Source: Kovacikia minuta CCNUW1
GTDB taxonomy: Bacteria > Cyanobacteriota > Cyanobacteriia > Leptolyngbyales > Leptolyngbyaceae
Length of the DNA stretch: 64,000 nucleotides
Assembly: GCF_020091585.1 (NCBI RefSeq)
Contig: NZ_CP083582.1
Location: forward strand, 5,714,536 to 5,778,535
Direction of reading: 5' to 3'
The notes beneath the pieces are model-generated. The model saw only the letters and a program-made list of their open reading frames with translations, ran no database searches and was not told where the DNA came from. This document shows positions 27,681 through 36,195 of this stretch, piece after piece (position 1 is the stretch's first letter; every line of letters begins with the position of its first letter). The position numbers were made by a program, and so were the translations under genes.

Positions 27681-28686
27681 ATGAGGAAAGAGAACTCATT
27701 GAGCAGACCTAAGGTTTCCATTATCATTCCAGCCTATAACGCGATGCGCTATCTTCCCGAAACGATCGATAGCGTGCTGGCACAAACCTTTAGCAATTTT
27801 GAGGTGCTGGTGGTAGATGACGGCAGCACGGATGCGATCGCGGAATGGGTATTGCAACAGACCGATGGACGCCTCAAGCTTATGTATCAGAAAAATCAGG
27901 GTCAGGCTGCTGCCCGTAATACAGGAATAGCTGAGGCGAAGGGCGAATATATTGCTTTTCTGGATGCGGATGATCTTTGGGAGGCAAGCAAACTGGAGAA
28001 GCAGGTAGCCTATCTGGATAACCATCCAACGGTTGGGTTGGTTTACACCTGGATTGCTTTGGCTGACCAGGCAGGTAATCCCACAGGTCGAATTGTTTCC
28101 TCCGATGCGGCAGGAGATGTGTGGGAAGAGATTGTCGAATTTAATATGGTGGGTTGTGGGAGCACGCCCGTTATCCGACGGCATTGCTTTGATGTCGTTG
28201 GCTACTTTGTTCCCGCTCTCTCACCCTCCGAAGATTGGGATATGTGGATCAGGATTGCGGTTCAATTTCCGTTTGGCGTGATTCGGGAGCCTCTGGTTTT
28301 GTATCGCCAGCATCCGGAGAGTTCCTCCAGCCAGTGCCAGTTAATGCTAGAAACATCAAGCGCGGTGATTGAACGGGCGTTTGCCGATGCTAAGCCAGAA
28401 TGGGTGGATTTGAAGTCTCCGCAGTTATGGTTCCTTGAATCTCTACCTCGGTTGGAAAGCACTGCGCAATTTAGATTTCAGACAAGCCGATCGCTTTCGT
28501 AGAGGAGCAATCGACCATTACCCACCGCTGAGATCGTCACCGACCTGCATTCGCCTGGGCATTGCAATTACCCTGATGCGCTGGCTTGGCTCAGACATCT
28601 ATACAAAACTCCTCACCTCCCTCTACAAAATTCGGCGATTTCTTAAACAACAGGAGTTAGGGGGTAGGGAAAAGGGTAAGGGATGA
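27681..28686 (+). pseudogene. Family 2 glycosyltransferase, one-base frameshift near the C-terminus
   Basis: A GT-A fold glycosyltransferase: KVSIIIPAYNAMRYLPETIDSVLAQT, VLVVDDGSTD (nucleotide sugar binding), GQAAARNTGI, and FLDADDLW (the DxD-like metal site), then SEDWDMWIRIA. The first frame ends at 28502. The homologous continuation (SLNLYLGWKALRNLDFRQADRFRRGAI) lies in the next frame to 28686. Removing one C from CC at 28419-28420 joins them as KSRSYGSLNLYLGW. The last residues (LGGREKGKG) come from low-complexity spacer. The enzyme probably adds sugars to exopolysaccharide or lipid; the acceptor is unknown. It stands on the strand opposite to the flanking permeases. Confidence 0.75.
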
Positions 28687-28910
28687 AGGATAAAGGATGA
28701 GGGATAAAGGATGAAAAAGGTGTCAGGTGTCAGGCTTCAACGTAAGTCTCAGCCGAAAGGTGTCAGGGGATAGGGAGATGGCAGGGGGGACAGGAGGATG
28801 GGGAGATGGGCGAGTAAAAACAGATGACAAACGCCAAATGACAAATGCCCCAATTCAAAACTCAAAACTCATAACTCATAACTCATAATTCTCTCCCCCC
28901 CATTTTCCAG

Positions 28911-29999
28911 TCAAAGTCCTCCTGACTCCTGGCCTCTGGCTCCTGCATTCCTCAACCAGGAAAAGATTCGGTTTTTAATCCTCGTCAGCACATCCGTTTC
29001 ACTCAAACCGCGTCCCAATAGGGCAAAAAGAACCAGGGTACCCTGAATTACCCCTGCCAGGGATGATTCCAGATTGAGCGCCAGCGGAAGTTGCAAACTG
29101 CCAATATTGAGGGCACTAAAGAATAGGGAAACGGGCAAAATCATCCAGGCATTGAAGCCTACCAGCATTGCCACAAGTAAGGCGAGAAATCCCAGATTGC
29201 TGGAAGTACTGGGGATCAGACGATGAAAAACCGCCAAAACTTGCAGTGCTCCAGCGATTCCGGCTAAGATCCCACAAATCACAAAGGCACTCATGAGTTG
29301 GCGAATGGAAGGAATTCCCAGCACATAGGATGCCCGCAGGTTGCGCCCAACTGCTCGCAGTTGTAACCCAAAGTAAGTCCCCCGCAAAACCACCATCGTA
29401 ATGATCAGGGCAGCGATCGCAAGCGCCAAGGAGACAGGACTGGCCTCCGTATTGCCGATCGTTGGTAACCAGAGTGCCTCTTTAAATTGTTCGGTGCCGC
29501 TCATGGAAGCAACGCCTTCTTTCTTCCAGGGACCAAAAATCAGGTAAAGCGCCAGACCATCGGCAACAAAGTTCAACCCCAAACCAGCAAAGATTTCATT
29601 AATCCGCCCGTACACATTGAGGATGCCTCCCAGCAAACCCCAGAGCGCGCCTCCCACCCCTCCAGCAAGGATTGCTAGCAGAATGACAAGGGGTGGAGGT
29701 AAGACATCCTGAAACAGCCGGATGGGGATCATGGTAGCGATTGCCCCGAACACAATTTGCCCCTCAATCCCCAGGTTGTATAACCCAGCAGCAAAGGTAA
29801 ACATCAACCCACTCGCACACAGTAACAACGGAGCCAGCGTTGCCACCACACGGGCAGCCTGCCCCGGAGTGCCAAAAGCGCCCGACCCCATATTGCTAAT
29901 CACTTCAATAGGAGAAGCCCCCATCAGCAGGATAATGACGGCAATCAAACAAAGCGCAATCAGCAGGGAAGAAATCTGGTAATAAAGGGTGCGGGACAT
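28911..29999 (-). CDS. ABC transporter permease, nucleoside/simple sugar type (NupP/YufP-like)
   Basis: A 362-residue permease of the same subgroup as the gene at 26564-27556. It begins MSRTLYYQISSLLIALCLIAVIILLMG and has the YufP features of the family: FTFAAGLYNLGIEGQIVFGAIA, GRINEIFAGLGLNFVADGLALYL and LRAVGRNLRASYVLGIP (coupling helix). About nine to ten hydrophobic segments are seen. The start is placed at the ATG at 29999; upstream codons are spacer. The C-terminal tail (GARGQESGGL) is encoded by a tandem-repeat spacer. With its partner it would form the transport channel of a nucleoside or related importer. Confidence 0.87.
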   Translation of the reverse strand: MSRTLYYQISSLLIALCLIAVIILLMGASPIEVISNMGSGAFGTPGQAARVVATLAPLLLCASGLMFTFAAGLYNLGIEGQIVFGAIATMIPIRLFQDVLPPPLVILLAILAGGVGGALWGLLGGILNVYGRINEIFAGLGLNFVADGLALYLIFGPWKKEGVASMSGTEQFKEALWLPTIGNTEASPVSLALAIAALIITMVVLRGTYFGLQLRAVGRNLRASYVLGIPSIRQLMSAFVICGILAGIAGALQVLAVFHRLIPSTSSNLGFLALLVAMLVGFNAWMILPVSLFFSALNIGSLQLPLALNLESSLAGVIQGTLVLFALLGRGLSETDVLTRIKNRIFSWLRNAGARGQESGGL

Positions 30000-30439
30000 G
30001 GGAAGGGGAGAGAAAGGATGAGGGATAAAAGGTAAGGGATGAGCATACTCATAAAATTCCCGGTTGAAAGACACCCCACTTCACAAGACTGTGGCTTATT
30101 GATCTGAAAACTGCTGTCATTCTCAATTCAAAATGACCAGCACTTCCGCGCCCAGGGCTTCCAGGCGTTGCCTGAACTTTTCGGCGGTCGCTTTTGAGAC
30201 CTGTTGCTCAATTGTGACTGGCTTGGGCAGTTGTTTAATCAACGCTTTTGCCTGTCGCCATTCCAGGCTTTTCATCTGCCGGATTTCCCGCACGACCAAA
30301 CGCCGTTGATTAGGAGGAACCCAGGCCAGTACAACATCATAGGTTTCTTCCGTAGCTTTGGCTGGGAGAGTGCCAGAAACTGAGCCACCCAGATCAAAGT
30401 AGTAGGAAATGCCACCTTCCTCCGTGACATTGAAAATAG

Positions 30440-31817
30440 GTTAGTGTCACGAATTTTTCGCCACGGTTTTACGGTCATGTTTGGCATGATCACGCTCAAT
30501 CACGAGGAAAAAGACAGTGAGGCAACTCGTTTCATGCGGGAATGCCCCAATTTCATCTGACTTGGTGCGAAATTCTCGAAATAGCCGCTCCAAATGATTA
30601 GTGGTGCGAATATGCCGATGCAGGTTTGGTGCAAATTGATAGAAAGTCAGGGTCAACTCTAGATCGCGTTGAAAGACTTGGATGGCTTTGGGTTCTTGTG
30701 TTTCCCATTTGGTGATGAATTGCTCTAACCGTTGCCTTGCCTGCTCCAAAGTCTCTGCATTGTAGATTTGATAAGCCTCAGAGGCAATTTCAAATCGACG
30801 CTGCCGTTTGGCATCTTCCCGCTTCAGGGGTTGTTCCTGCTCATCGGTTTTCGGCAAATCCTCATAACTCAAATAGCGCTCAATCCCTCGGATTTTGTGC
30901 GTGATACAGCGTTGCTGTTGGGCCTGGGGCAAGGTCTTTTTCAACGCCTTGGGCAATCCCAAACTGCCATCACTGACCACTAATTTCACCGCATCGGCTT
31001 GCAGTCCTCGGGCGATTAAATGCTCAAACAAGGCCTCCCACTCTGCTTCTCCTTCGTCGGAGGCAATCTCATAATGCAGGATTTCATAAGACCCATCCTC
31101 CCAGACGGCTAGAACTGCCAAAATTACCCGTTCTTCGGCCTGCCGACTTTGTCGCAGATGTCCTGCCCGGTCTAGCTTAAACGCTTCTCGGGTATATTGA
31201 ATCTCTACCCACACCCCATCGACGATTAATATCGCAGGGGTTTTGCCAATCGGGGCTAAGCGACGAGTGTCTAAGTGTTGCTGAATCTGGAGGGTGACTT
31301 GGTTCACAGCACTGCGGGAAAGCACATGTCCTATGAGAAAATATAGCGCCTCTTGCAAATCTCTCAACGACAGTCCCATCACATACAAACAACACAACCA
31401 GTTGAGCAGGTTGCCTAAGCCCCGTTGGTAACGTTGGAGAATCTGCCACTCTCGTTCTGGGTTGCGTTCTCGTAATTTCGGAACTCGCAAATCCTTCACC
31501 TGGCCATACTGGGTATCGAGTCTCCGTTGAAAATACCCGGAACGTCGAGGTCGATCGTCTCCCATTTTGGCTAGTTCTGCCTTGAGTTCCTCTTTCAGTG
31601 CGCTCTCCAAGGTGATTTTGACGGCACTGATGACGGCCTCTCTGAGGGCCTGTTCTAACGCCTCATCCAGTTCAGGTTGAAAACTGACGGCTTTGACTCG
31701 ATGGATTTGTTGTTCTCGTTGGGCTATGGTCATGGGAAGCTCCCCTCTCGATGGAGTTCCTCTACTGTCACTGAATCTTTTTTCTCTGTCTAATGGCGAA
31801 AAATTCGTGACACTAAC
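30440..31817 (-). mobile_element. IS256-family insertion sequence (1378 bp)
   Basis: The element has perfect 24-base terminal inverted repeats beginning GTTAGTGTCACGAATTTTTC, at 30440-30463 and, inverted, 31794-31817. It is flanked by the direct repeat AAAATAG at 30433-30439 and 31818-31824. It contains one transposase gene read from right to left. The 7-base duplication is slightly shorter than the 8-9 bases usual for IS256. Both ends and the gene look intact, so it may be recent or active. Confidence 0.92.
30447..31733 (-). CDS. IS256-family (mutator type) transposase
   Basis: A 428-residue DDE transposase. The N-terminus has the helical ELDEALEQALREAV...EAALKEELKAEL pattern. The middle has the first catalytic Asp in AILIVDGVWVEIQ and the second in VVSDGSLGL, with QQRCITHKIRGI after it. 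The C-terminal TTNHLERLFREFRTKSDEIGAFP holds the catalytic Glu (HLE) of the mutator family. The reading frame is complete and its stop falls inside the left inverted repeat. Confidence 0.93.
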   Translation of the reverse strand: MTIAQREQQIHRVKAVSFQPELDEALEQALREAVISAVKITLESALKEELKAELAKMGDDRPRRSGYFQRRLDTQYGQVKDLRVPKLRERNPEREWQILQRYQRGLGNLLNWLCCLYVMGLSLRDLQEALYFLIGHVLSRSAVNQVTLQIQQHLDTRRLAPIGKTPAILIVDGVWVEIQYTREAFKLDRAGHLRQSRQAEERVILAVLAVWEDGSYEILHYEIASDEGEAEWEALFEHLIARGLQADAVKLVVSDGSLGLPKALKKTLPQAQQQRCITHKIRGIERYLSYEDLPKTDEQEQPLKREDAKRQRRFEIASEAYQIYNAETLEQARQRLEQFITKWETQEPKAIQVFQRDLELTLTFYQFAPNLHRHIRTTNHLERLFREFRTKSDEIGAFPHETSCLTVFFLVIERDHAKHDRKTVAKNS

Positions 31818-32223
31818 AAAATAGCATTAAATTCCTTGGCGCGATCGTCCAGGTAAAGCTTTGCGGATTGTCCATCGAGACCGGATTCCATCGCAAACCG
31901 GATGACCGTTAAATGTCCGTTGTTTTCTTTAAGCAATCGGAAAAAGGTTGACTGGAGGCGATCTCGGTTTTCTCTCAGTCCCGCGCCGTGCGATCCCCAG
32001 GCGAGCCATCCTCCTGCTGCCGTTGGAGTTAAACCCAAAATGACCAGCGCCAGCCCCAGTTCCAACCGATCCTGTGGGAGAGTTTTTGGATCGAGCAATC
32101 TTGCGCCTGCCAGCAGAGTAATTGGGACACCGATTCCCAACAAAATTCCAGCCACAATTTTAGTGATTCGCTTCATCAGTTTGGTGATGTTCTGATTTGT
32201 CCATTGCGGAACATTTTCCCATC

Positions 32224-32901
32224 CTAATTTTCAATCACCATAACGGTTGCCCCGATCGCCTCCAATTTTTGCCGACACTCCTGCGCAGTGTTTTCGTTAA
32301 CGCCTTCTCTCAATTTGATTGGGGTTGCTTCCACCAGATCTTTCGCTTCTTTTAGCCCCAGATGGGTTAACTCTCGAACTACTTTGATTGCCCCAATTTT
32401 GCAACTGTCAGGCACAGTCTCCAGAATCACATCAAACGGTCCCTGAGCCACAGTCGCAGATGCAGAAATCGGTTGTTCCATCTGAAGCAAATTTAGGCTA
32501 TCCACGTCGAAGCGGTAGGACATATCGCCGTCTGCATCTACATCAAAGTTGGCAATAAATTCCCTGGCTTTCTTATTCAGATAGGCTTTTGCCGCTTCTC
32601 CGTCTAACCCAGTTTCCATTGCAAATGCCAGGGTTGTAACTCGTCCATTTCCTTGCTTGAGCAGCTTAAAGAAAGCGGATTGGAGACGATCGCGTTCTTC
32701 CCGCTCATGCTGCAAGAAGAGACTCCGCACCAACCATCCACCCAATACGGTGGGGGGCATACCAATTATCAAACTACCTGCAATCAGGTCAATTTTTTCC
32801 TTGCTGTCCTTTTCTGCAACTCCACCAATCAACCCAATCAGAAGAACCGGAATACCAAACGCCAGTAAAACCCCTGCTGAAACCTTTTTAACAAACTTCA
32901 T
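32224..32901 (-). CDS. Membrane protein with ribosomal L7/L12-like C-terminal domain
   Basis: A 225-residue protein. Two hydrophobic segments (about residues 8-28 and 42-62) are followed by a charged helical region (RDRLQSAFFKLLKQGNGRVTTLAFAMETGLDGEAAKAYL). The C-terminal 70 residues, FDVILETVPDSCKIGAIKVVRELTHLGLKEAKDLVEATPIKLREGV, closely follow the L7/L12 C-terminal fold (compare KIxVIKxVRExTGLGLKEAKDLVExAP). A role for such a fold on a membrane protein is not known to me; protein binding is likely. The start at MKFVKKV (32901) matches the paralogue at 30123-32176; an ATG at 32916 is an alternative. Confidence 0.8.
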   Translation of the reverse strand: MKFVKKVSAGVLLAFGIPVLLIGLIGGVAEKDSKEKIDLIAGSLIIGMPPTVLGGWLVRSLFLQHEREERDRLQSAFFKLLKQGNGRVTTLAFAMETGLDGEAAKAYLNKKAREFIANFDVDADGDMSYRFDVDSLNLLQMEQPISASATVAQGPFDVILETVPDSCKIGAIKVVRELTHLGLKEAKDLVEATPIKLREGVNENTAQECRQKLEAIGATVMVIEN

Positions 32902-33074
32902 GGCTAGGATCGTCAATTTCTGTCAAAGTTGACGACGATCCTAGCCGCTCTCGTACCTGCCTGTCTCGAATTGTCACACTTGGTGAAGGAAAGGGAGGGA
33001 GGGGGGAGGGAGGGAGGGGATGGAAGTGCTGAGGACTGAGGACTGAGGAGATCAAGATGCTTTTTATACCAAAT

Positions 33075-33166
33075 TAAAGTGATCCTATCGGAATCGTGAA
33101 AGGGCTTTCTCGGAGGGAAAGACTTTCACAGCTCTCCTTCTTCACAAATGATTCAGGACTGCTATG
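33075..33166. mobile_element. MITE-like element, family A, copy 2
   Basis: A diverged relative of 11658-11749. The right end ATTCAGGACTGCTATGG matches ATTTAGGACTGCTATAT, the inner GTGAAAGGGCTTTC/GAAAGACTTTCAC hairpin is kept, and the left end (AGTGATCCTATCGG) is degraded. Exact limits are uncertain. Confidence 0.55.
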
Positions 33167-33236
33167 GTGTTGATGTTTCAGATATTGAAAGCGGCAATTT
33201 GTTAACGCTATTTCAGCGCATCGCACCGCGTTAGCT

Positions 33237-33755
33237 TCAGTTGTCTCTCAGGTAGTTCTGATAGCCCAGCTCGTCCAGTTTTGATTGCTTCTCCAGCACC
33301 ATTTGGTTAAGGCTCTGGCGGTACTGCTGGACTTTCTCTAAAAGTGCTGCGTCGGAGGTTGCCAGAATTTGGATGGCGAGAAGTCCAGCGTTGCGGGCAT
33401 TACCGATCGCCACCGTTGCTACCGGAATTCCCGCAGGCATCTGGACGATCGAATAAAGGGAATCCACCCCTTGCAGATGACGACTGGCAACCGGCACCCC
33501 AATCACTGGTAAAGGGGTCAGCGATGCCACCATTCCGGGCAGGTGTGCCGCTCCTCCTGCCCCTGCAATGATTACTTTCAATCCCCGAAGGTGGGCTTGT
33601 TTGGCATACTCCACCATTCGTTCTGGCGTTCGGTGTGCTGAGACAATCCCGACTTCACAGGGGATACTGAATTCTTCGCAGGCTGCGATCGCCCCTTGCA
33701 TGGTCGGTAAATCCGAATCGCTGCCCATAATAATGCCAACTAGCGGTAGAGTCAT
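33237..33755 (-). CDS. purE: N5-carboxyaminoimidazole ribonucleotide mutase PurE
   Basis: A 172-residue cytosolic enzyme of purine synthesis that moves the carboxyl group of N5-CAIR to give CAIR. Signature elements are GSDSDLP (11-17), SAHRTP (39-44, with the catalytic His) and [14 protein letters not shown] (64-77). The class I PurE pattern (SAHRTP) means it partners with PurK. Length is normal. It lies divergent from nagA, and no other purine gene is near. Confidence 0.96.
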   Translation of the reverse strand: MTLPLVGIIMGSDSDLPTMQGAIAACEEFSIPCEVGIVSAHRTPERMVEYAKQAHLRGLKVIIAGAGGAAHLPGMVASLTPLPVIGVPVASRHLQGVDSLYSIVQMPAGIPVATVAIGNARNAGLLAIQILATSDAALLEKVQQYRQSLNQMVLEKQSKLDELGYQNYLRDN

Positions 33756-33901
33756 GATTGAGGGAGGGGGGTTGAGAATTATAAATTATGAATTATGAAT
33801 TGAGAGTTGAGAGGAAGTTCTGAATAACTTCTAACCTTCGGCTGCTGGCTCCTGGCTCCTGGCTCCTCACAATCTACAGTCCAAAATCCAAAATCGTAAA
33901 C

Positions 33902-35101
33902 ATGGTCGATCGCTTTGATCTAGTGAATACCCATTTGGTTAACGTCTCTATACCTGGTATTGCAGGATTGCAGCGGATTCGGATTCGACAGGGCGTAGTC
34001 GAAACCGTGTTGCCAATAGCCGAAGCTAATTTGGCAACCTCTGAACCCGTTTCTACTGTGGATCTAGAGGGAGATTGGGTTTCGCCAGGTGGCATTGACC
34101 TTCAGATTAACGGAGCACTGGGACTAGCATTTCCTGATCTAAATGCAGAAAACGTTAATCAGTTGAATTCAATCGGTGAATATCTCTGGCGACAGGGCAT
34201 TGATGGGTTTTTGCCGACTATCGTAACGACTTCTGTTGAGAACATTCAGCGATCGCTCGCCACCCTCTCCCAATTCAAAACTCAAAATTCAAAACTCAAA
34301 ATTCAAAATTCTGCCCAAATTCTCGGTGTGCATCTGGAAGGCCCCTTTCTCAATCCCCATAAACGGGGTGCCCACCCCCAGGAGTTTTTGCAATCGCTGA
34401 CGGTTGAGAACGTAAAACGAGTTCTGGGAGAATTCACCAGCCTGGTCAAAGTCATCACCCTGGCTCCTGAACTGGATCAGACTGGCGAGGTGATTCCGTA
34501 CCTGAGATCCCTGGGCATTACCGTCAGTTTGGGGCATTCTCTGGCAACTGCTGAGCAAGCCCAGCTTGCCTTTGCCCAGGGAGCCACAATGGTGACCCAC
34601 GCCTTCAATGCGATGCCTCCCCTGCACCATCGGGAACCAGGATTATTGGGAGCAGCGATCGTCCAGTCGGGTGTTTGCTGTGGGTTAATTGCTGATGGTC
34701 AGCATGTTTCACCCATCATGATGGAGGTTCTGCTGCGAGCCAGCAACGACGAGGAGGGAATTTTTCTGGTGAGCGATGCCCTGTCTCCTCTGGGGTTGCC
34801 CGATGGCGTTTATCCCTGGGATCTGCGCCAGATTGAAGTTAAATACGGAACGGCCCGACTCCCTGACGGCACCCTGTCTGGAACAACGCTGCCGTTGTTA
34901 GTAGGAGCGCAAAACCTGGTGAAGTGGGGAATTTGTGAGCCGGAGCGGGCGATTGCCCTTGCCACCACCGCGCCCCGCAGGGCGATTGGATTACCGACCC
35001 AACTGGAAGGCACTCCCCTATCCCATCTGCTGCACTGGCATCGATCGCCGATTGGAGGATTAGAGTGGCAGCGGTTTGGAGAGGGGGTAAAAGAGTTTTA
35101 A
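33902..35101 (+). CDS. nagA: N-acetylglucosamine-6-phosphate deacetylase NagA
   Basis: A 399-residue amidohydrolase that removes acetate from GlcNAc-6-phosphate for amino sugar recycling. Motifs are PGGIDLQINGALG (63-75), the metal Glu in GVHLEGPFLNP (142-152), SLGHSLA, THAFNAMPPLHHREPG and the catalytic Asp in FLVSDALSP. The QxN form of the first motif fits single-metal NagA enzymes. Residues 124-137 (QFKTQNSKLKIQNS) are encoded by a tandem repeat of the spacer type (34271-34310), inserted in frame just before the strand carrying HLEGP. Homologues normally have a short unrelated linker here. The gene is otherwise complete, so the insert is presumably tolerated. Confidence 0.92.
   Translation: MVDRFDLVNTHLVNVSIPGIAGLQRIRIRQGVVETVLPIAEANLATSEPVSTVDLEGDWVSPGGIDLQINGALGLAFPDLNAENVNQLNSIGEYLWRQGIDGFLPTIVTTSVENIQRSLATLSQFKTQNSKLKIQNSAQILGVHLEGPFLNPHKRGAHPQEFLQSLTVENVKRVLGEFTSLVKVITLAPELDQTGEVIPYLRSLGITVSLGHSLATAEQAQLAFAQGATMVTHAFNAMPPLHHREPGLLGAAIVQSGVCCGLIADGQHVSPIMMEVLLRASNDEEGIFLVSDALSPLGLPDGVYPWDLRQIEVKYGTARLPDGTLSGTTLPLLVGAQNLVKWGICEPERAIALATTAPRRAIGLPTQLEGTPLSHLLHWHRSPIGGLEWQRFGEGVKEF
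34271..34310. repeat. Spacer-type tandem repeat inside nagA
   Basis: Alternating units close to CAAAACT and CAAAATT run for 40 bases within the nagA reading frame. Similar sequence (CAATTCAAAACTCAAAACTC) fills intergenic spacer at 28852-28871. The frame is kept across the insert. Confidence 0.85.
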
Positions 35102-35282
35102 GTTCTCAGTTGGAGGTTTTGAGTTGAAAGTAAGGAGTGAAAAGTGAGGAGATGATCTTTATCCTTCAGCCTTGCTCCTGTCCCTGAAACCTGGACGCAG
35201 GCACCTGACACCTGCTACCTGACACCTGACACCTAACGTAATAGGATTAGCTTTGTGAGAAAAACGACAAACCCCAAAGTTT

Positions 35283-35966
35283 ATGACTGTTACTGACGAT
35301 AAAACCGTTGTTCGAGAATACTTCAATGCCACCGGGTTCGATCGCTGGCGCAGAATTTATGGTGATGGCGAGGTTAACAAAGTTCAGTTAGATATTCGTA
35401 ATGGGCATCAACAAACAGTCAATACAGTGTTGGGCTGGCTCCATGCGGATGCCAATTTAACTGGTTTGACCATTTGTGATGCTGGATGCGGGGTTGGTAG
35501 TCTCAGCATTCCCCTAGCAGGGGCAGGCGCAAAAGTATTTGCCAGCGACATTTCCGAGAAAATGGTGGGAGAAGCCAAAGAGCGGGCTGCCACCACCTTA
35601 GGGCAAAGCGATAATCCAACCTTTGCAGTTCAAGATCTGGAAAGTCTCAGTGGTCACTATCACACGGTTATTTGTCTTGATGTGTTGATTCACTACCCCC
35701 AGGACAAAGCTGCCGAAATGATCAACCATCTCAGTTCCCTGGCAGACTCCCGATTGATCCTGAGCTTTGCTCCCAAAACCCTTGCCTACAGCCTGCTGAA
35801 AAAGATTGGCGACTTTTTTCCCGGTCCCAGCAAGGCAACCCGCGCCTACTTGCACCGGGAAGCGAATGTGGTGAAAATCCTGGAGAGCCAGGGCTGGAAA
35901 ATTCAACGCAATGCCATGACGAAGACAAAATTTTACTTTTCCCGGTTATTGGAGGCAACGAGATAG
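35283..35966 (+). CDS. chlM: Magnesium-protoporphyrin IX methyltransferase ChlM
   Basis: A 227-residue SAM-dependent methyltransferase of chlorophyll synthesis, which methylates the C13 propionate of Mg-protoporphyrin IX. Family features are the N-terminal DKTVVREYFNATGFDRWRRIYGDGEVNKVQLDIRNGH, the SAM motif ICDAGCGVGSLSIPLA (64-79), and LILSFAPKTLAYSLLKKIGDFFPGPSKATRAYLH near the C-terminus. Length is normal. The upstream spacer contains ACCTGACACCTG-type repeats and then ATG at 35283; no strong ribosome site is seen. It has no pathway neighbour in the window. Confidence 0.95.
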   Translation: MTVTDDKTVVREYFNATGFDRWRRIYGDGEVNKVQLDIRNGHQQTVNTVLGWLHADANLTGLTICDAGCGVGSLSIPLAGAGAKVFASDISEKMVGEAKERAATTLGQSDNPTFAVQDLESLSGHYHTVICLDVLIHYPQDKAAEMINHLSSLADSRLILSFAPKTLAYSLLKKIGDFFPGPSKATRAYLHREANVVKILESQGWKIQRNAMTKTKFYFSRLLEATR

Positions 35967-36012
35967 GTGATAGGTAAAGGTTAAAAGCTAATACCGATTT
36001 AAATGAACTTCT

Positions 36013-36105
36013 GGGCAAATGCGAACAATCGTAGGGGCGGGTTTGGTTGAGATGGTTGGTTGAGGAATCGGTACGGACTAAACCCGCCCCTACAGGCATC
36101 TGCCC
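36013..36105. repeat. Palindromic repeat (GTAGGGGCGGGTTT family)
   Basis: The arms GTAGGGGCGGGTTT (36031-36044) and AAACCCGCCCCTAC (36080-36093) are a perfect inverted repeat. GGGCAAATGC/GCATCTGCCC further out extends the symmetry. It lies between chlM and the convergent TPR gene. Confidence 0.75.
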
Positions 36106-36195
36106 TATTCTCAATTTAATTTGGGATAAGATCCTGATACACTTCTTCCTTTGAGGCTCCCAGACCAATCATCGTCAGCAACATTAAGTGCAATT

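Larger units (their letters stand above)
30123..32176 (-). pseudogene. Membrane protein with L7/L12-like tail, interrupted by an IS element
   Basis: The 5' part (32176 down to 31818) encodes MKRITKIVAGILLGIGVPITL...LDDRAKEFNAI and the 3' part (30432 down to 30123) continues FNVTEEGGISYYFDLGG...RQRLEALGAEVLVILN. Removing the IS at 30440-31817 and one copy of the 7-base target duplication AAAATAG restores one frame of 222 residues. The joined protein matches the adjacent paralogue at 32224-32901: two N-terminal hydrophobic segments, a helical middle (SGLDGQSAKLYL), and a C-terminal domain with R(L/E)xxLGAEVxV like the L7/L12 C-terminal fold. The 5' fragment alone reads 128 codons and ends inside the IS. 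Function is unknown. Confidence 0.85.

Noticed and set aside
30272-30499. Separate ORF of 75 codons on the minus strand
   Set aside because: It begins within the IS end and runs out of frame with the 3' part of the split gene, which is the real coding remnant.
31790-32176. Independent small gene of 128 codons
   Set aside because: Its last codons come from the inverted repeat of the IS; it is the 5' fragment of the split gene.
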